Of a DNA stretch of 64,000 nt, positions 46,637-56,796 are shown piece after piece. The notes below the pieces were generated by a model. The model saw only the letters and a program-made list of their open reading frames with translations. It was not told the DNA's origin and searched no databases. The stretch lies in the NCBI RefSeq assembly GCF_020379485.1, contig NC_063439.1, forward strand, positions 12,440,466 through 12,504,465, given 5' to 3'. The stretch is from Brassica napus (lineage: Eukaryota; Streptophyta; Magnoliopsida; Brassicales; Brassicaceae). The position numbers and the translations under genes are program-made. Numbering within the stretch: position 1 is the stretch's first letter; each line of letters starts with the position of its first letter.

Positions 46637-48533
46637 ATGGCTTTTCCTCTTATTCTTTTAGCTTTCGTAGTTTTGTGTTCCAGTGGCTACAGCCAACGTT
46701 CTCCTTCGCCGGGATACTACCCGAGTTCTCGAGTACCAACTTCACCTTTTGATCGTGATTTTCGGACCCTATGGGGCTCTCAACACCAGCGGACAGAGCA
46801 AGACGTTATCACTCTTTTGCTGGACAAATCATCTGGTCTTTTTCTTTAGTCTTTATCTTTTCGTTTGCAATTAAGATTTTGTGGACTTAATTCGTGGTCC
46901 ATGTTTTATATACACGTTTAAAAAAAGTTATGCTATCCATTTTAGAATAATCTATCTTGTTAAAATTGAAGTACCAATATGAACTAACTTTTCAAACTAC
47001 CTCTTAATTACACCTAATAGCACTGGAAACTAACTAATCTTAATTTTTAGCATTAATTAATTTTAACCAAAAAAATTCTTAAAAATATGATCAATTAATT
47101 TTATTTATGGTCAACTTTAATGACAATATATCTTAACAATTTAAATATTAATGTACATAAATAATATAAATCTAGCATAAAATAAATAAATACTCAAATA
47201 ATTACTTACTTATTGTATTACTAATAATTTCATATGCTCTAAAAGTTCAAAAATACAAAATAACATTCAATACTGTATATAATTAGTATATAATAAAAAC
47301 AAAATATTCAACACAAATAATAATCGAATGCTAATATCAGAATTTTTATATACAAGAAACATATACTGTTTTTAAAAGTTAAAACAAATACTCGAATACG
47401 AATGTATCCCGTGCGGATCAAAATCTAGTTAAAAGTTAAAACACATAAAATAATATCAGTTAATGCAAATTTAATTTGAATCAATTTAGGAAGTGACGAT
47501 TTCTGTATATCTTTGTCAAATGCACGCATTAGTTTCAAATGTTATTTAGTACAGCGCAGGACTTGTAAAACTGTGTCGGTAGCATATATTTATTGTTTTT
47601 TGAAGTATTTAATTGATTAATAGTAGTAGCTGTGATTATGAACAGGGAGTGGATTCAAGTCTCTTCGTTCGTACAAGTCGGGCTACTTTGGTGCTTCTAT
47701 TAAGCTCCAATCAGGCTACACAGCTGGAGTTGATACATCTCTCTACGTAAAAGTTACTTTAAACTTTTAGATATAAACTAACTCATAATCAAAATATATG
47801 AACTAGTCGCGTTATTAACATTCCTAACACCTTTGGATTCAAGCTCTCCAACAATCAAGAACATCCCGGAGACCACGACGAGGTTGATATCGAATTTCTA
47901 GGAACAACGCCAGGGAAACCTTATAGCCTTCAGACGAATGTATTCGTCAGAGGAAGTGGTGACCGAAATGTTATTGGGAGAGAAATGAAATTCAATTTGT
48001 GGTTCGACCCTACTCAAGATTTCCACCATTACGCAATTTTGTGGAACTCTAATCAAATTGTGTACGTCAAGATCAAATTTTATATGTTTAGACGATATGG
48101 TTATGATACTTCATTATATTCATCTGTTACGTTTGGATACGCTAAATTGGTCGATATTTTTCATATATGTAGATTCTATGTAGATGATGTACCGATACGT
48201 ACGTATGACAGAAAGAATGAAGCTATCTTCCCTACAAGGCCGATGTGGTTGTACGGATCGATATGGGATGCGTCAGACTGGGCCACGGAAAATGGAAGGA
48301 TCAAAGCCGACTATCGATACCAACCATTTATTGCTAAGTACACAAACTTTAAATTAGCGGGATGCACAGCAGAGGGGTCTAGCTCATGCACACCGCCATC
48401 GGCTTCACCTATGGGGAATCGAGGGTTAAGCCAGCAACAAATGGGGGCGATGGCATGGGCACAGAGGAACTTCTTGGTCTATAATTATTGCCATGACCCT
48501 AAAAGAGACCACACCCAAACACCAGAATGTTAA
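46637..48533 (+). CDS. XTH31: Xyloglucan endotransglucosylase/hydrolase, XTH31 type
   Basis: A GH16 cell-wall enzyme that cuts, and in many members rejoins, xyloglucan chains in the apoplast. Group III-A members such as Arabidopsis XTH31 are mainly hydrolases. Exons: 46637-46835, 47646-47746, 47844-48061, 48173-48533, totalling 879 bases (292 residues plus stop), the expected family length. The protein begins [20 protein letters not shown] (signal peptide). It carries the catalytic [10 protein letters not shown] in exon 3 (nucleophile Glu about 113, acid/base Glu about 117) and a C-terminal XET_C region with paired cysteines ending [15 protein letters not shown]. Intron 1 is long (810 bp) and contains a Helitron (46951-47428). 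Its donor CTG|GTCTTT is weak. Intron 3 (48062-48172, GTACGT...GTAG) happens to be open in frame, so a naive translation reads through it. Everything else looks intact and functional. Confidence 0.93.
46951..47428 (+). mobile_element. Small Helitron (478 bp) inside intron 1 of XTH31
   Basis: The 5' end TCTATCTTGTTAAAATTGAA follows an A. The 3' end CCCGTGCGGATCAAAATCTAG precedes a T. Both are Helitron signatures in the same orientation as the gene. It is AT-rich, has no coding capacity and makes up most of the unusually long intron. Confidence 0.78.
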
Positions 48534-49139
48534 ACGAAACAAACAAACGAAAAGGTTTTAAAACATTTGTTATGCATTATCAATCATACATTAAGTTAAT
48601 AATGGGTGGTATTGAGACGGGTCCACACTGGAAAAGTAGAGTGCAGCAGTTGAGCGTCCGATCCTCCATGATTTGAGATTATTATAAAAGGTTATTTATA
48701 ATCTTGTTTTGTCCCATTGTAATATCCTAATAATTGTGGCAATATTGTGTGATGTTTCTAATATATGGTATTGTATTGTCTTTTTTGTTGAAAGCTATGT
48801 TATTGTATTATTGTGTGACCCAAAAAAAGAGAAAGTGGTTCTTTTGAAGGTAGCTTGAATTATATGTTGGATTATATATTAACAAGTGGAACTACAATCG
48901 ACATACTTCGTAACTGAGGATATATAGACACTTTGGAAACAAAACAGGAAGAGGATAAACAGTGATTGTAACAGTGCAGATTATTGTTGATTAGTGAATA
49001 ACAAACTAAATTATAAAATAGCTTTAGGTGATGATTTTTAGCAGCTATCAAGAGTTAAAAGACACACACACATAGATATATGTGTGCAACAAATCTTTGA
49101 CAAAATAAATATCGACCTAATTGTTTTGCATACAGAACT
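48534..49139. other. 3' flank of XTH31 and spacer
   Basis: The 3' UTR begins after the TAA at 48531-48533. AATAATGG/TAATAATTG strings near 48600 and 48730 could serve in polyadenylation. Nothing else was recognised. Confidence 0.4.
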
Positions 49140-49475
49140 GGAAAAAGTACCGAGATAGATTATGGAAAACATACTCCAACATTTGACTTGTTAAAATTTT
49201 TGGACGGATTGCAAGGACTTGAATGCAATGATAAAAGATCCATAATTCTGATCAAATTTTGTAACAAAATTAGAAGCGATTAACACTTTTCAGACATGTT
49301 TTCTAAAATTCAAGATCTCTCATATTCCAAAAGTACAAAATAGGATGGTTGATTCTTTAACTATGACTATTCGTTTTTTTCATAGAAATCTTTATTTCAT
49401 TAATTGTTTTATTCCGGTCTGATTATCTAGACCACTTCAAGTTTGAGTAATAAAATAGACGTTTGTCGCAGAAAA
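49140..49475 (+). mobile_element. LINE RNase H fragment
   Basis: Frames on the plus strand read WTDCKDLNAMIKDP, then FKISHIPKVQNRMVDSL and FHRNLYFINCFIPV. These match, segment by segment, the RNase H of the LINE at 23798-25000 (GTDCKNLIAMIQEPEAW, FKISYLPRTQNEIADSL, FHRSLCFIGCSILVW). It is interrupted by stops and ends in a short A-rich run near 49470. Confidence 0.75.
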
Positions 49476-50058
49476 AAGAACTACCACTGTACTTTCAACC
49501 TGGGTCATGTTATAAACTTATAAGCCTTTAGAGTAGGTTTTATACAGGACATACAAACGAAATCGACAGTGTGAAATGCTTTTTTTTTAATTAAATGTTT
49601 GAGCGGTAGGAAATGTTGACTTACATAGATAGTGTTTCAAAAAAAAAAAAATCTTATAGATTATCTGATAGCGATGCAATCTCCCCTCCCAAGGAATTAT
49701 GAAACAAAATGCGGTAGTGGCGATGTTTTAATTTTTCAGTATACTTTTTTTGGAAATGTACACACATTGCAAAAAAAAATTTATATATACGAGTGAATTG
49801 ACAAAACCTACTTATATTCGATTCAATTAACAAAACAGTAATGTAGACGTGTCATTAAACAATTTAATCATAATCTAGAGCGAAGGACAATGCTGCACGT
49901 CAGAAGCGACGACGAAGATGGTGGCCCATTTTCTCAATGTCGAAAGAGATAGTGAAAAGTGTGGACCCCATTCTTATTCTCGAAGATTTCATTACCTTGT
50001 TAAGTTATGAATGAGAATATAAGATTATGAATCATTGTTGTCTTTTTCAAACAAGTTA
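49476..50058. other. Spacer, no gene seen
   Basis: Mixed AT-rich sequence. A slightly GC-richer patch at 49880-49990 (GGCCCATTTTC, GTGGACCCC) could not be assigned. Confidence 0.35.
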
Positions 50059-50075
50059 ATTACTTAATTTAATGG

Positions 50076-50423
50076 GTGGAATCCCCTTAGCCTACTGATT
50101 AAAGTTTTAAGGCTTCTACACCTAAGTCTGAGATTCGAATCCCAGACTATGCAATTTATTGCAGATTACAGGAAATCCAGGTTTCAAATCTCGGAGAGAG
50201 CGGTTTATTAAACAATTATGCAGACTACAGAAGAAATGCTTACAAGGGATCTTCAACATAGTGCAAATAAATCTGGCCAAAAGTAAATCTTCATAGGACG
50301 GCTCATATGATGCAGTTAGACGTAGGTCTTTATAAGGCAGGTAGTATTATCGGTTGTCGAATCGTCTATGTAATCTTTTTCATATCGTAATTGTAATATC
50401 TTAATAAATCAACGTAAAAAAAA
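50076..50423 (+). mobile_element. tRNA-derived SINE, copy 2
   Basis: This is the plus-strand partner of the SINE at 38761-39101, colinear over about 340 bp (GGCTTCTACACC, TTCGAATCCCAGACTATG, CAATTTATTGCAGATTACAG, GATCTTCAACATAGTGCAA, CGTAGGTCTTTATAAGGCA). It ends in a short A-run. The target duplication ATTACTTAATTTAATGG / ATTATTTAATTTAATGG (50059-50075 and 50424-50440) has one mismatch. Confidence 0.87.
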
Positions 50424-51268
50424 ATTATTTAATTTAATGGAAAATGAAAACTTATTTCGAACAAACTAGCTAAATTTACACTCTGTGTTCTTTTTAAATA
50501 CCATTTTAAAATTTTTACTTTGTTTAAATATACCGTTCGTTTTCCAGCGACTCTCTATCAATTATTTTCCTCTTTTTAATTTCAAATCGCTGAGAGATAA
50601 ATTTAATTTTCTTTTGTTGTTGTAATAGATCTTTGATCATTTCCACGACTATGTTTTTTTGGGTTTATCGATTTACTTTCGTTTTTGGCGATTTTTTGTC
50701 CATCAATCTCAGTTGAAGAGATCTTCAAAATTTTATTTATTTATTTACTAGAATTGAATTTAGTGTCTTCCACTTTTTATTTAAATATTTTCGATGATTT
50801 GACCAGTTTCTTCTATATACCATTCACTTTCACCTCTCTTTTGACGAATCTCTCTTCTTTTGCCAGTAAACTGGTTATGGGGTTAAAGAAAGTATTTTTG
50901 ATTGAGAATTGATGTGAATCGCTCCAGCGATTTGTGAAGTCGATTAAGAAGAGTTGGTGTTTCTATGGTCCAACAAATGTGGTTGTTAGTTTTGGCTCAT
51001 GCATTCTTTGTTGCGGAATTTCCGGTGAATCAAAGTAGTTTTGATCAAGTATTCGAGGTTAGCTTAGAAAGTATCATGGTAAAAGTAAATAGAGCAGCGA
51101 CAAAGAATATAAGAGCATCATTATTCTAAAGAAGAAGTCTCCTAATTAATTTTTAATACTATTTAAGTAGTAAATTTGGTTAAAAGAGTTAGTTAAGAAC
51201 TTTCAACTTTTATATCCTTCATTGCAAGTCTCTTATTAAATAAGATTCTTAAAAAAAAAATTATTAAC

Positions 51269-51694
51269 CAATTGACCTCTTCTTGGTTCTGAGTTTGTGA
51301 AAAGACCAACACCTTGCAGATTTCAATCACTACAAATTCTGAAACTTTGCTACTCTTGCAAGGTCACAAGATATTTCTTAAAGACAAAACCAACTTCAGA
51401 GAACACATTCATGGAAGGAATAAAAATACTTGCTGATACCTTTGGAGTAATGATCCGAGTAAAAGGATCTCCAAGAGTAGAGAGCATAGCTTTGATCTTT
51501 CCATAAGCAGCATTTACTGATCTTAGGAAACATCTCCACCATCGTTTGCTAAATACACTTTTCCTCAGATTCATTCTACAAAATTAATCATCAAAATCTA
51601 AAAAAACATTACACTGATGATTGAAAGTTGGATCAAAGAATATTTCTCTAATCAAACCCCAAACTTCCGCAAGATTTCTCTGTACTGCAGTCAT
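51269..51694 (-). pseudogene. C-terminal processing peptidase (CtpA family) gene fragment
   Basis: Three exon-like pieces on the minus strand. Piece 1 (51694-51614): MTAVQRNLAEVWGLIREIFF then DPTFNHQ. Piece 2 (about 51575-51440): QTMVEMF, then after a frameshift NAAYGKIKAMLSTLGDPFTR then IITPK, ending at a GT donor. Piece 3 (about 51346-51269): SFRICSD, a TGA where the family has Gly, then NLQGVGLFTNSEPRRGQL. Together they match the N-terminal part of a plant Ctp protease just before and into the PDZ domain. The Ser/Lys catalytic region is absent. In-frame stops (TAG before QTMVEM, TGA in piece 3) and a frameshift make it non-functional. It lies downstream of, and in the same direction as, the SAL fragment. 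Confidence 0.72.
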
Positions 51695-52072
51695 CTTAAC
51701 AACACATCAAAAACAGAGTGCTCTGTAATTTAGTAATAAAACTAAAACTTTATCACCTCATGAGCGCGTGATGATGGGGAAAACGATGGTCAGAGACTCA
51801 GTGACGGCTGGAGACGCGGACTTGCTGTCCACCACGAATAGGAAGAAAACTCTTCGACAAGTAGAATCACACAAAACTTTAGCTCTACGAAAGCTAACTA
51901 AGAGAGAGAAATCTCTGCAAATATGTAAGCTCTAGCTCCAAACAAGACTTTCTCTATAACCCCACACCAATCCGTTGAGAAAAATAACATCGCACAAAAA
52001 TGCATTACAGCACAACACATTTTTTTTTGAAATACGATTTGAAGTAAATCAGAAGAGAAAAGGAACGCGCAC

Positions 52073-52557
52073 CTTTATGCCACAGTCAATGGCTCTGAGA
52101 ATATCATCTGTTGATAAAGTAGAGTCAATGGGTTTGAGTATATCCTCAGTAGCCAAAGTGTCGTTGACGAGTTTAGTGATGCGCTCGAGAATATCCTGAG
52201 AACCATCCTTGCGTAGATCCGCTGAGTCCTATATACATAGACAATGTGACTGAGGCTTAAAACATGAAACACTCAAGATAAGTAATGTGAGAGAGACATG
52301 TACATAAAGTTTTTATTCGCCTCTTCAGCCACCAATGAAAAGGGTTCAGAGCTGAGTTCCCTTTGTAAGAGTAAACTAACAACTGCTTGTGAACCTGAAA
52401 TATAACATCAAAAGACAGTTACTTGTCCATAGTTATTGGATATGCAATTACATTTCAATCTCAGGTAAGATTCAAACTAACCATAATCAGTAACAGTCAC
52501 TGGACTTTTATCAGATTTTGATTGAACATCAGACTGCAACAAGGCCTTTTGAACTTT
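52073..52557 (-). pseudogene. SAL/HAL2-like 3'(2'),5'-bisphosphate nucleotidase gene fragment
   Basis: Three exons on the minus strand: 52557-52482 (KVQKALLQSDVQSKSDKSP then VTVTDY), 52394-52321 (GSQAVVSLLLQRELSSEPFS then LVAEE) and 52228-52073 (DSADLRKDGSQDILERIT, then STLSTDDILRAIDCGIK). This is the N-terminal part of a plant SAL enzyme, which dephosphorylates PAP and inositol bisphosphates in sulfur and stress signalling. The three pieces join in frame for 102 codons without a stop. The DPIDGT metal-binding motif and all later parts are missing, so no enzyme activity is expected. The second exon's donor is GC rather than GT. The family call is firm; the fragment is captured. Confidence 0.78.
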
Positions 52558-52706
52558 CTGAATCAACCAACCAACAAAAGAGATGATTATCATCCAACAA
52601 ATCTAAACCTAAACTCGGAATATTACAAAATGGGTTTTCTAAAAGAATCAAACTTTAAGAGTTCTGAGACAGGAGCAGAAGCACCAAAACCCCGATAATG
52701 ATGCTC

Positions 52707-53367
52707 TAAGAGATTTGGAAAGTGAATTCGTTGTAATGGAAAAGAAGCTTTTTCGACAGTTGTATATGTCGTCTCCTCTTTGAAGAACACTTGTAAGTTA
52801 CGTGATTTTCTTTGAAGCCTCCACAGTTAACACGTGTTACATACCGCTTCCAATTATAATTAACTTAATTATGCAATCTTTCTATCGTTTTTGTACGCTT
52901 GTAAAAATCCTTTGAACCGAATGAAATGCAACGATGTTGTCCCAAAAAAATTGTTTTCTCCAAAATTTAGGCAATATATTTACAACTTATTTTACGTACC
53001 GTTGTACTAATAAGTATGGTACTAGTTTCCATAGTTTATGTGTAAAGCTGTAACACCTGCATTTTTATTCTTCTGTTTGTTTTTGTTTTTCCTTTTTCAT
53101 TTGATTTGATGTGTAATTTTATTAAATATGATTCCCTCAAATAATTCTGTTAGTAAGAACACATATATTTTCTGTAAATACCCTAATTTTAATTTTTAAA
53201 CAAACTATTTTTAAAAGAAAGTTAAAAGTTTAATATCTAAGTCGATTCTATATTAAATTATAAAATAAAAGCATATTAATAAAAATGTATATAATGATGA
53301 ATAATATATTTTTAATATGAAAATGGTGGTTTTTATAGACTCATTGGCATGTAAAATACACAATAAA
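52707..53367. other. Spacer, no gene seen
   Basis: AT-rich. Contains TGTTGTCCCAAAAAAATTG near 52935, which could be an old LINE tail, but no coding remnant precedes it. Confidence 0.3.
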
Positions 53368-54390
53368 CTAGGTGAAGATCCGCGCTTTGCGCAGAATGAA
53401 GACCCAAAATGAATAGTATATATACAAATTACTTTTATATATTATTATGTATTTTGTCTTCATTACGTATTATGAAATAATAAATATATTGAATAATTGA
53501 GAAACAAATAACTATTATGTATATATTAAACTGGAGTTATCACATAAATCAAAATAATCCCTCTTGTTTATTTACAATAATTTTATTGGTAAGTAAATAA
53601 AAAAATCATTTTATTTATTTTATATGTTATATAATTAAATTTAAATAATATTGACATAAATATATAGTATATTTTAATATGGATATTTATTAATTGAGGC
53701 TTCCTGCTCATATAATTTTATTTACATTTGTATATTTGTTGTACCAAAAACTAAACCATTAATCACAAAATCAGTGTGAGATTTTTAATAATTTAAGTAA
53801 TTTATAATCATTTTTAATTCAATGAAAATTTTAAAATTAAAATATTAAGGCCTCAAAATTTTGCAATGAAAATTTTGAAATTAAAATATTTATGTATTTT
53901 TATATGGTATATAGTTTAGCTTTAATAATATTAATATATATATATTTAATCTGAATATATATTAAATGAAACTTATGATTCATATGACTTTATGATCATT
54001 GTATCATGTTATAACGAAAACAAAGTTAAACCATTGATCATAAATTTTTTAAAGTGAGACTTTTAACAATATTAATAAAATATAGTCTTTTGAAAAAAAT
54101 CATAATATAACATATAAGAAAACATATAAATTTTTTATTATATGATTAATGTGAATGTTTAGTTTATTTAAAGAATATAAAATTAAACAAAAATAATGAA
54201 GGAAACAAAAACAGTTATCAAATCCTTATTATTTAAAATCATTAATTATCATATATTTCTTTAATCATATTAGGTAGTTCTGGAGTTTTTATTTAAGGAA
54301 AGAAAGAAGAATATATTTTTGTAAACTACTAATCAATTTTATAATTAATTTAATAAAAGTATAATATATGTTTAGGTGGACCAATTTATA
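53368..54390 (-). mobile_element. Helitron remnant, 3' end at 53368
   Basis: The minus strand ends CTGCGCAAAGCGCGGATCTTCACCTAG|T, with a GCGC-AAA-GCGC stem and a CTAG|T junction. The body matches the element at 45451-46220. Part of the element is repeated after 54400 (AAAATATTAAGGCCT at about 53839 and 54424; TTATATGGTATA at about 53902 and 54487). A possible 5' end, TCTATACTAAAAGAGAAA on the minus strand, lies at 56743, which would make a 3.4-kb element with the LINE-like unit nested inside; the flank there is not canonical. Confidence 0.5.
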
Positions 54391-55013
54391 ATTTTTTTTA
54401 AAATTCAATGCATATTTCAAAATTAAAATATTAAGGCCTTAGTACTTTTGCAATGAAAATTTTGAACTTAACATATTTATGTACTTTTATATGGTATACA
54501 GTTTAATTTCAATTATATATAGATATATTTAATCTGAATATATATTAAATGAAATTTATTATTTATATGATTTTATGATCATTTGTATCTAAGTAAAATA
54601 AATGCCACTAATACTGATTTATTAGTTATTAATGCTATACTTGGACAATAATCTAGTACCATAAATGCCTCTAATTTGAAATAATTATTTATTAATGCTT
54701 ATACTTGGACAGGACTCTAAATTAATTATATGTCAATTTTTACTTTCAAAGTTGGATGGGTTTTGCGTGTAGAAAGTACCAAAATAAATAAATCATACCA
54801 AGTCTAATAAGACTTTTATATTTATTATATTTATTACTGCAGCCCGATTGTATAAACTATAACACATAAAAAAAAATCATTAGAAAATTACAAAATGAAC
54901 ATTACTAGACTTTAGAAAACCAATAAATGACTATATGACAAAAACTAAAAAATGTAAATCACACATGTTATAGATTGTATCTTAACTATGTTTTTTTTTG
55001 TCAAACATTTCTT

Positions 55014-56207
55014 TCATTCATATCTTAAAATAGAGTAATAGAGAAACATAGTCTGAAGAAAACACACATAGCAATTGCAACAGTCAAATAATGCCGTGCA
55101 CTGATAAAAGTTAAATGATAGAGGATTGAAGAGAGTGGCAAAGTTTGTAAGGAGACAACCTGCGATCTCGTTCAAATCCATCCCTGAATGCAGGGCAGAG
55201 AAGAGGACAATAGAGTCCCAAATTTCTTGAAGCTTTGAAAATCCAGCAGATGATGCTGAAGGAAGGGCCACCTGCAACGTCAAAGCTTCGGCTGCAAGGG
55301 TTGAGACCACATATAGTATCCTAGCAGAGCTTTGAGAGTCATGGGCTTTATCCATACCATGGATACACCATCCAAGACCTCCATTTTTAGAAGCATCAGT
55401 CCCTGAAACCATAGAAACCAAAGCCAACAAGACAAAGGTTCTAGTACCAACCCCATACTGAGGTACTAAAGGGGGAGAACACAGTGTAACATCCTCATAT
55501 AGAGGTAAAGACAACAGATCGCTTGCAACATCCTCATATAGAGGTAAAGATCGATTGCTTGCAACATCCTCAAACTGAGGTAAAATAATCTTCAAAGGGA
55601 GGGCAATATCCTCATTCAGAGGTAAGGGACTCATCTCGAGACAACTAACTCCTAAAACGAGGCAAGGTTCATACAGGTAAGACTTGTTCCACGAAGAAAC
55701 AGAGACAATACCTTTTGAAAGCTTGACTAAGAGAGAGGAGGTTTCTGCAAAGATAAACTGTGGCTCGAGCTGAAAAGTGGAACTGTGCTGAAATCTGCAC
55801 CAAGCAGTAGAAACACACACTCCAAATGACACGAAAACAGTCCCGGTTAAACCAATGGTCGATGCAAAGAACCTCAGAGGAGAAGCTACATCAACAGGAA
55901 CCGGAGAGCTGCAACGAGGGAGGAAGACGACGGGATTGATGGAGGATTCGAGGGTTTGAAGGAGAGGAGCGAGGAGAAGGAGAACGTCTGGAGGTTCTGG
56001 AGGGACGATGAGGAAGCGAGCTTTAAACGGACGAGACTTACACAGCGACCACGGCGGCAGATCTGGAGGAGGTGGATCTGGAGGAGGTCTGAACCGTGAC
56101 GAAAAAGGAGTCACCATCAGGACCATGGAGAGGGAGAGGAGCTGCTTCAGAGGGAAGGGGAAAGAACGACGGCGTTGGAGCGGAGGAGATTCATCTGAGC
56201 GGTGCAC
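55014..56207 (-). CDS. 397-residue protein: unknown N-terminal region fused to a degenerate RNase H segment
   Basis: The frame is open for 397 codons. The first about 200 residues are rich in Pro, Ser and Leu (PPPDPPPPDLPPWSLC) with hydrophobic stretches and no family I know. About residues 200-260 hold four repeats of an LPLYEDVAS-like unit, encoded by a 36-42-bp minisatellite. From about residue 270 the protein resembles LINE-type RNase H: GTDASKNGGLGWCI (first Asp), LAAEALTLQVAL (Glu), KLQEIWDSIVLFSAL (Asp), LNEIAGCLL. It continues into NPLSFNFYQCT where the family has a VPR...AD motif, so the last catalytic Asp is missing. Activity is doubtful. The young insertion could explain the open frame without selection. 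Confidence 0.6.
   Translation of the reverse strand: MHRSDESPPLQRRRSFPFPLKQLLSLSMVLMVTPFSSRFRPPPDPPPPDLPPWSLCKSRPFKARFLIVPPEPPDVLLLLAPLLQTLESSINPVVFLPRCSSPVPVDVASPLRFFASTIGLTGTVFVSFGVCVSTAWCRFQHSSTFQLEPQFIFAETSSLLVKLSKGIVSVSSWNKSYLYEPCLVLGVSCLEMSPLPLNEDIALPLKIILPQFEDVASNRSLPLYEDVASDLLSLPLYEDVTLCSPPLVPQYGVGTRTFVLLALVSMVSGTDASKNGGLGWCIHGMDKAHDSQSSARILYVVSTLAAEALTLQVALPSASSAGFSKLQEIWDSIVLFSALHSGMDLNEIAGCLLTNFATLFNPLSFNFYQCTALFDCCNCYVCFLQTMFLYYSILRYE
55488..55626 (-). repeat. Coding minisatellite, four units of 36-42 bp
   Basis: AACATCCTCATATAGAGGTA-like units start at 55488, 55527, 55563 and 55605, each multiple-of-three spaced, so the reading frame is kept through all four. Each unit has a small internal palindrome (CCTC...GAGG). 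Confidence 0.8.
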
Positions 56208-56282
56208 CTTGGAAATCGGGCCAGAGAGAATTTTTCTAGGGCGAACACTGTATATGTTTGTTGCTGTATCTTAACTATGTTT

Positions 56283-56796
56283 AAGGTTAAAAATTATGAA
56301 ACATTTTTGATAAACGGCGGCGATATTAACATGATATACTGTTATAAAAATTATTGAGAAACTCGCAGTCAATCAAAACTGTACCGTCATCGTGAACTGA
56401 AAGACTATGAACATGGTACATATAAACACGTATGTAGTAACGAAGCATGCACGGTAACTTTTGTAAACTTTAAACTGTAAAATTATTTTGTGAAGATGAC
56501 TCGGTAAGTCAATTGTTTGTTAATAATCATTTATTGATGCACGTTAGTTATTGCTGCACGTTTTTAGTTAATAATGTTATGGAAAGCTTAATAATTGTAA
56601 GGGCGGTCCAATGTAACAAAAAAATGCAATTTCATAGTAAGATCTAAGTTTTTTAATTTGAGACTGTGAGAAGCTCTGTGGAGCTGACACTTCATCACTG
56701 ATTACAAAGTCATAACTTAAAAATGTTTCTCTTTTAGTATAGAAGGTATGTAAAATTTGGAGATATGAAAAAACATACAAACCGTGGGGCACGTGA
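56283..56796. other. Spacer between LINE-like unit and LTR element
   Basis: Mixed sequence with no open frame of note. A possible Helitron 5' terminus is at about 56731-56743. Confidence 0.35.

Larger units (their letters stand above)
51113..52706 (-). mobile_element. Non-autonomous TIR element carrying fragments of two genes (Pack-type)
   Basis: GAGCATCATTATTC at 51113 and its inverse GATAATGATGCTC ending at 52706 form terminal repeats of about 12 bp. TAA flanks both ends (51110-51112 and 52707-52709), the 3-bp duplication typical of PIF/Harbinger-class elements. Between them, both on the minus strand and both with exon-intron structure kept, lie a SAL/HAL2-like nucleotidase fragment (52557-52073) and a C-terminal processing peptidase fragment (51694-51269). 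No transposase. Capture of several unrelated host gene pieces between TIRs is the hallmark of Pack-type elements. The TIR is short and not a textbook Harbinger end, so the class is provisional; the two-gene composition is clear. Confidence 0.65.
54994..56264 (-). mobile_element. Short LINE-like retroposon with intact open frame
   Basis: Poly-T follows the left copy of an 18-bp target duplication, TGTATCTTAACTATGTTT, at 54976-54993 and 56265-56282, so this is a minus-strand, target-primed insertion of about 1.27 kb. The duplication is perfect, implying a recent event. It contains one open frame (55014-56207) and a 5' leader of about 57 bases. Endonuclease and reverse transcriptase are absent, so it must have been moved by another element's enzymes. 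Confidence 0.82.

Noticed and set aside
52680..52800. Additional 5' exon of the captured SAL gene
   Set aside because: Open frames exist (ending ...GASAPVSELLK) but they overlap the transposon's terminal repeat and match no part of SAL proteins I know.
56008..56274. Gly/Arg-rich plus-strand frame
   Set aside because: Antisense shadow of the Pro/Ser-rich 397-residue frame.
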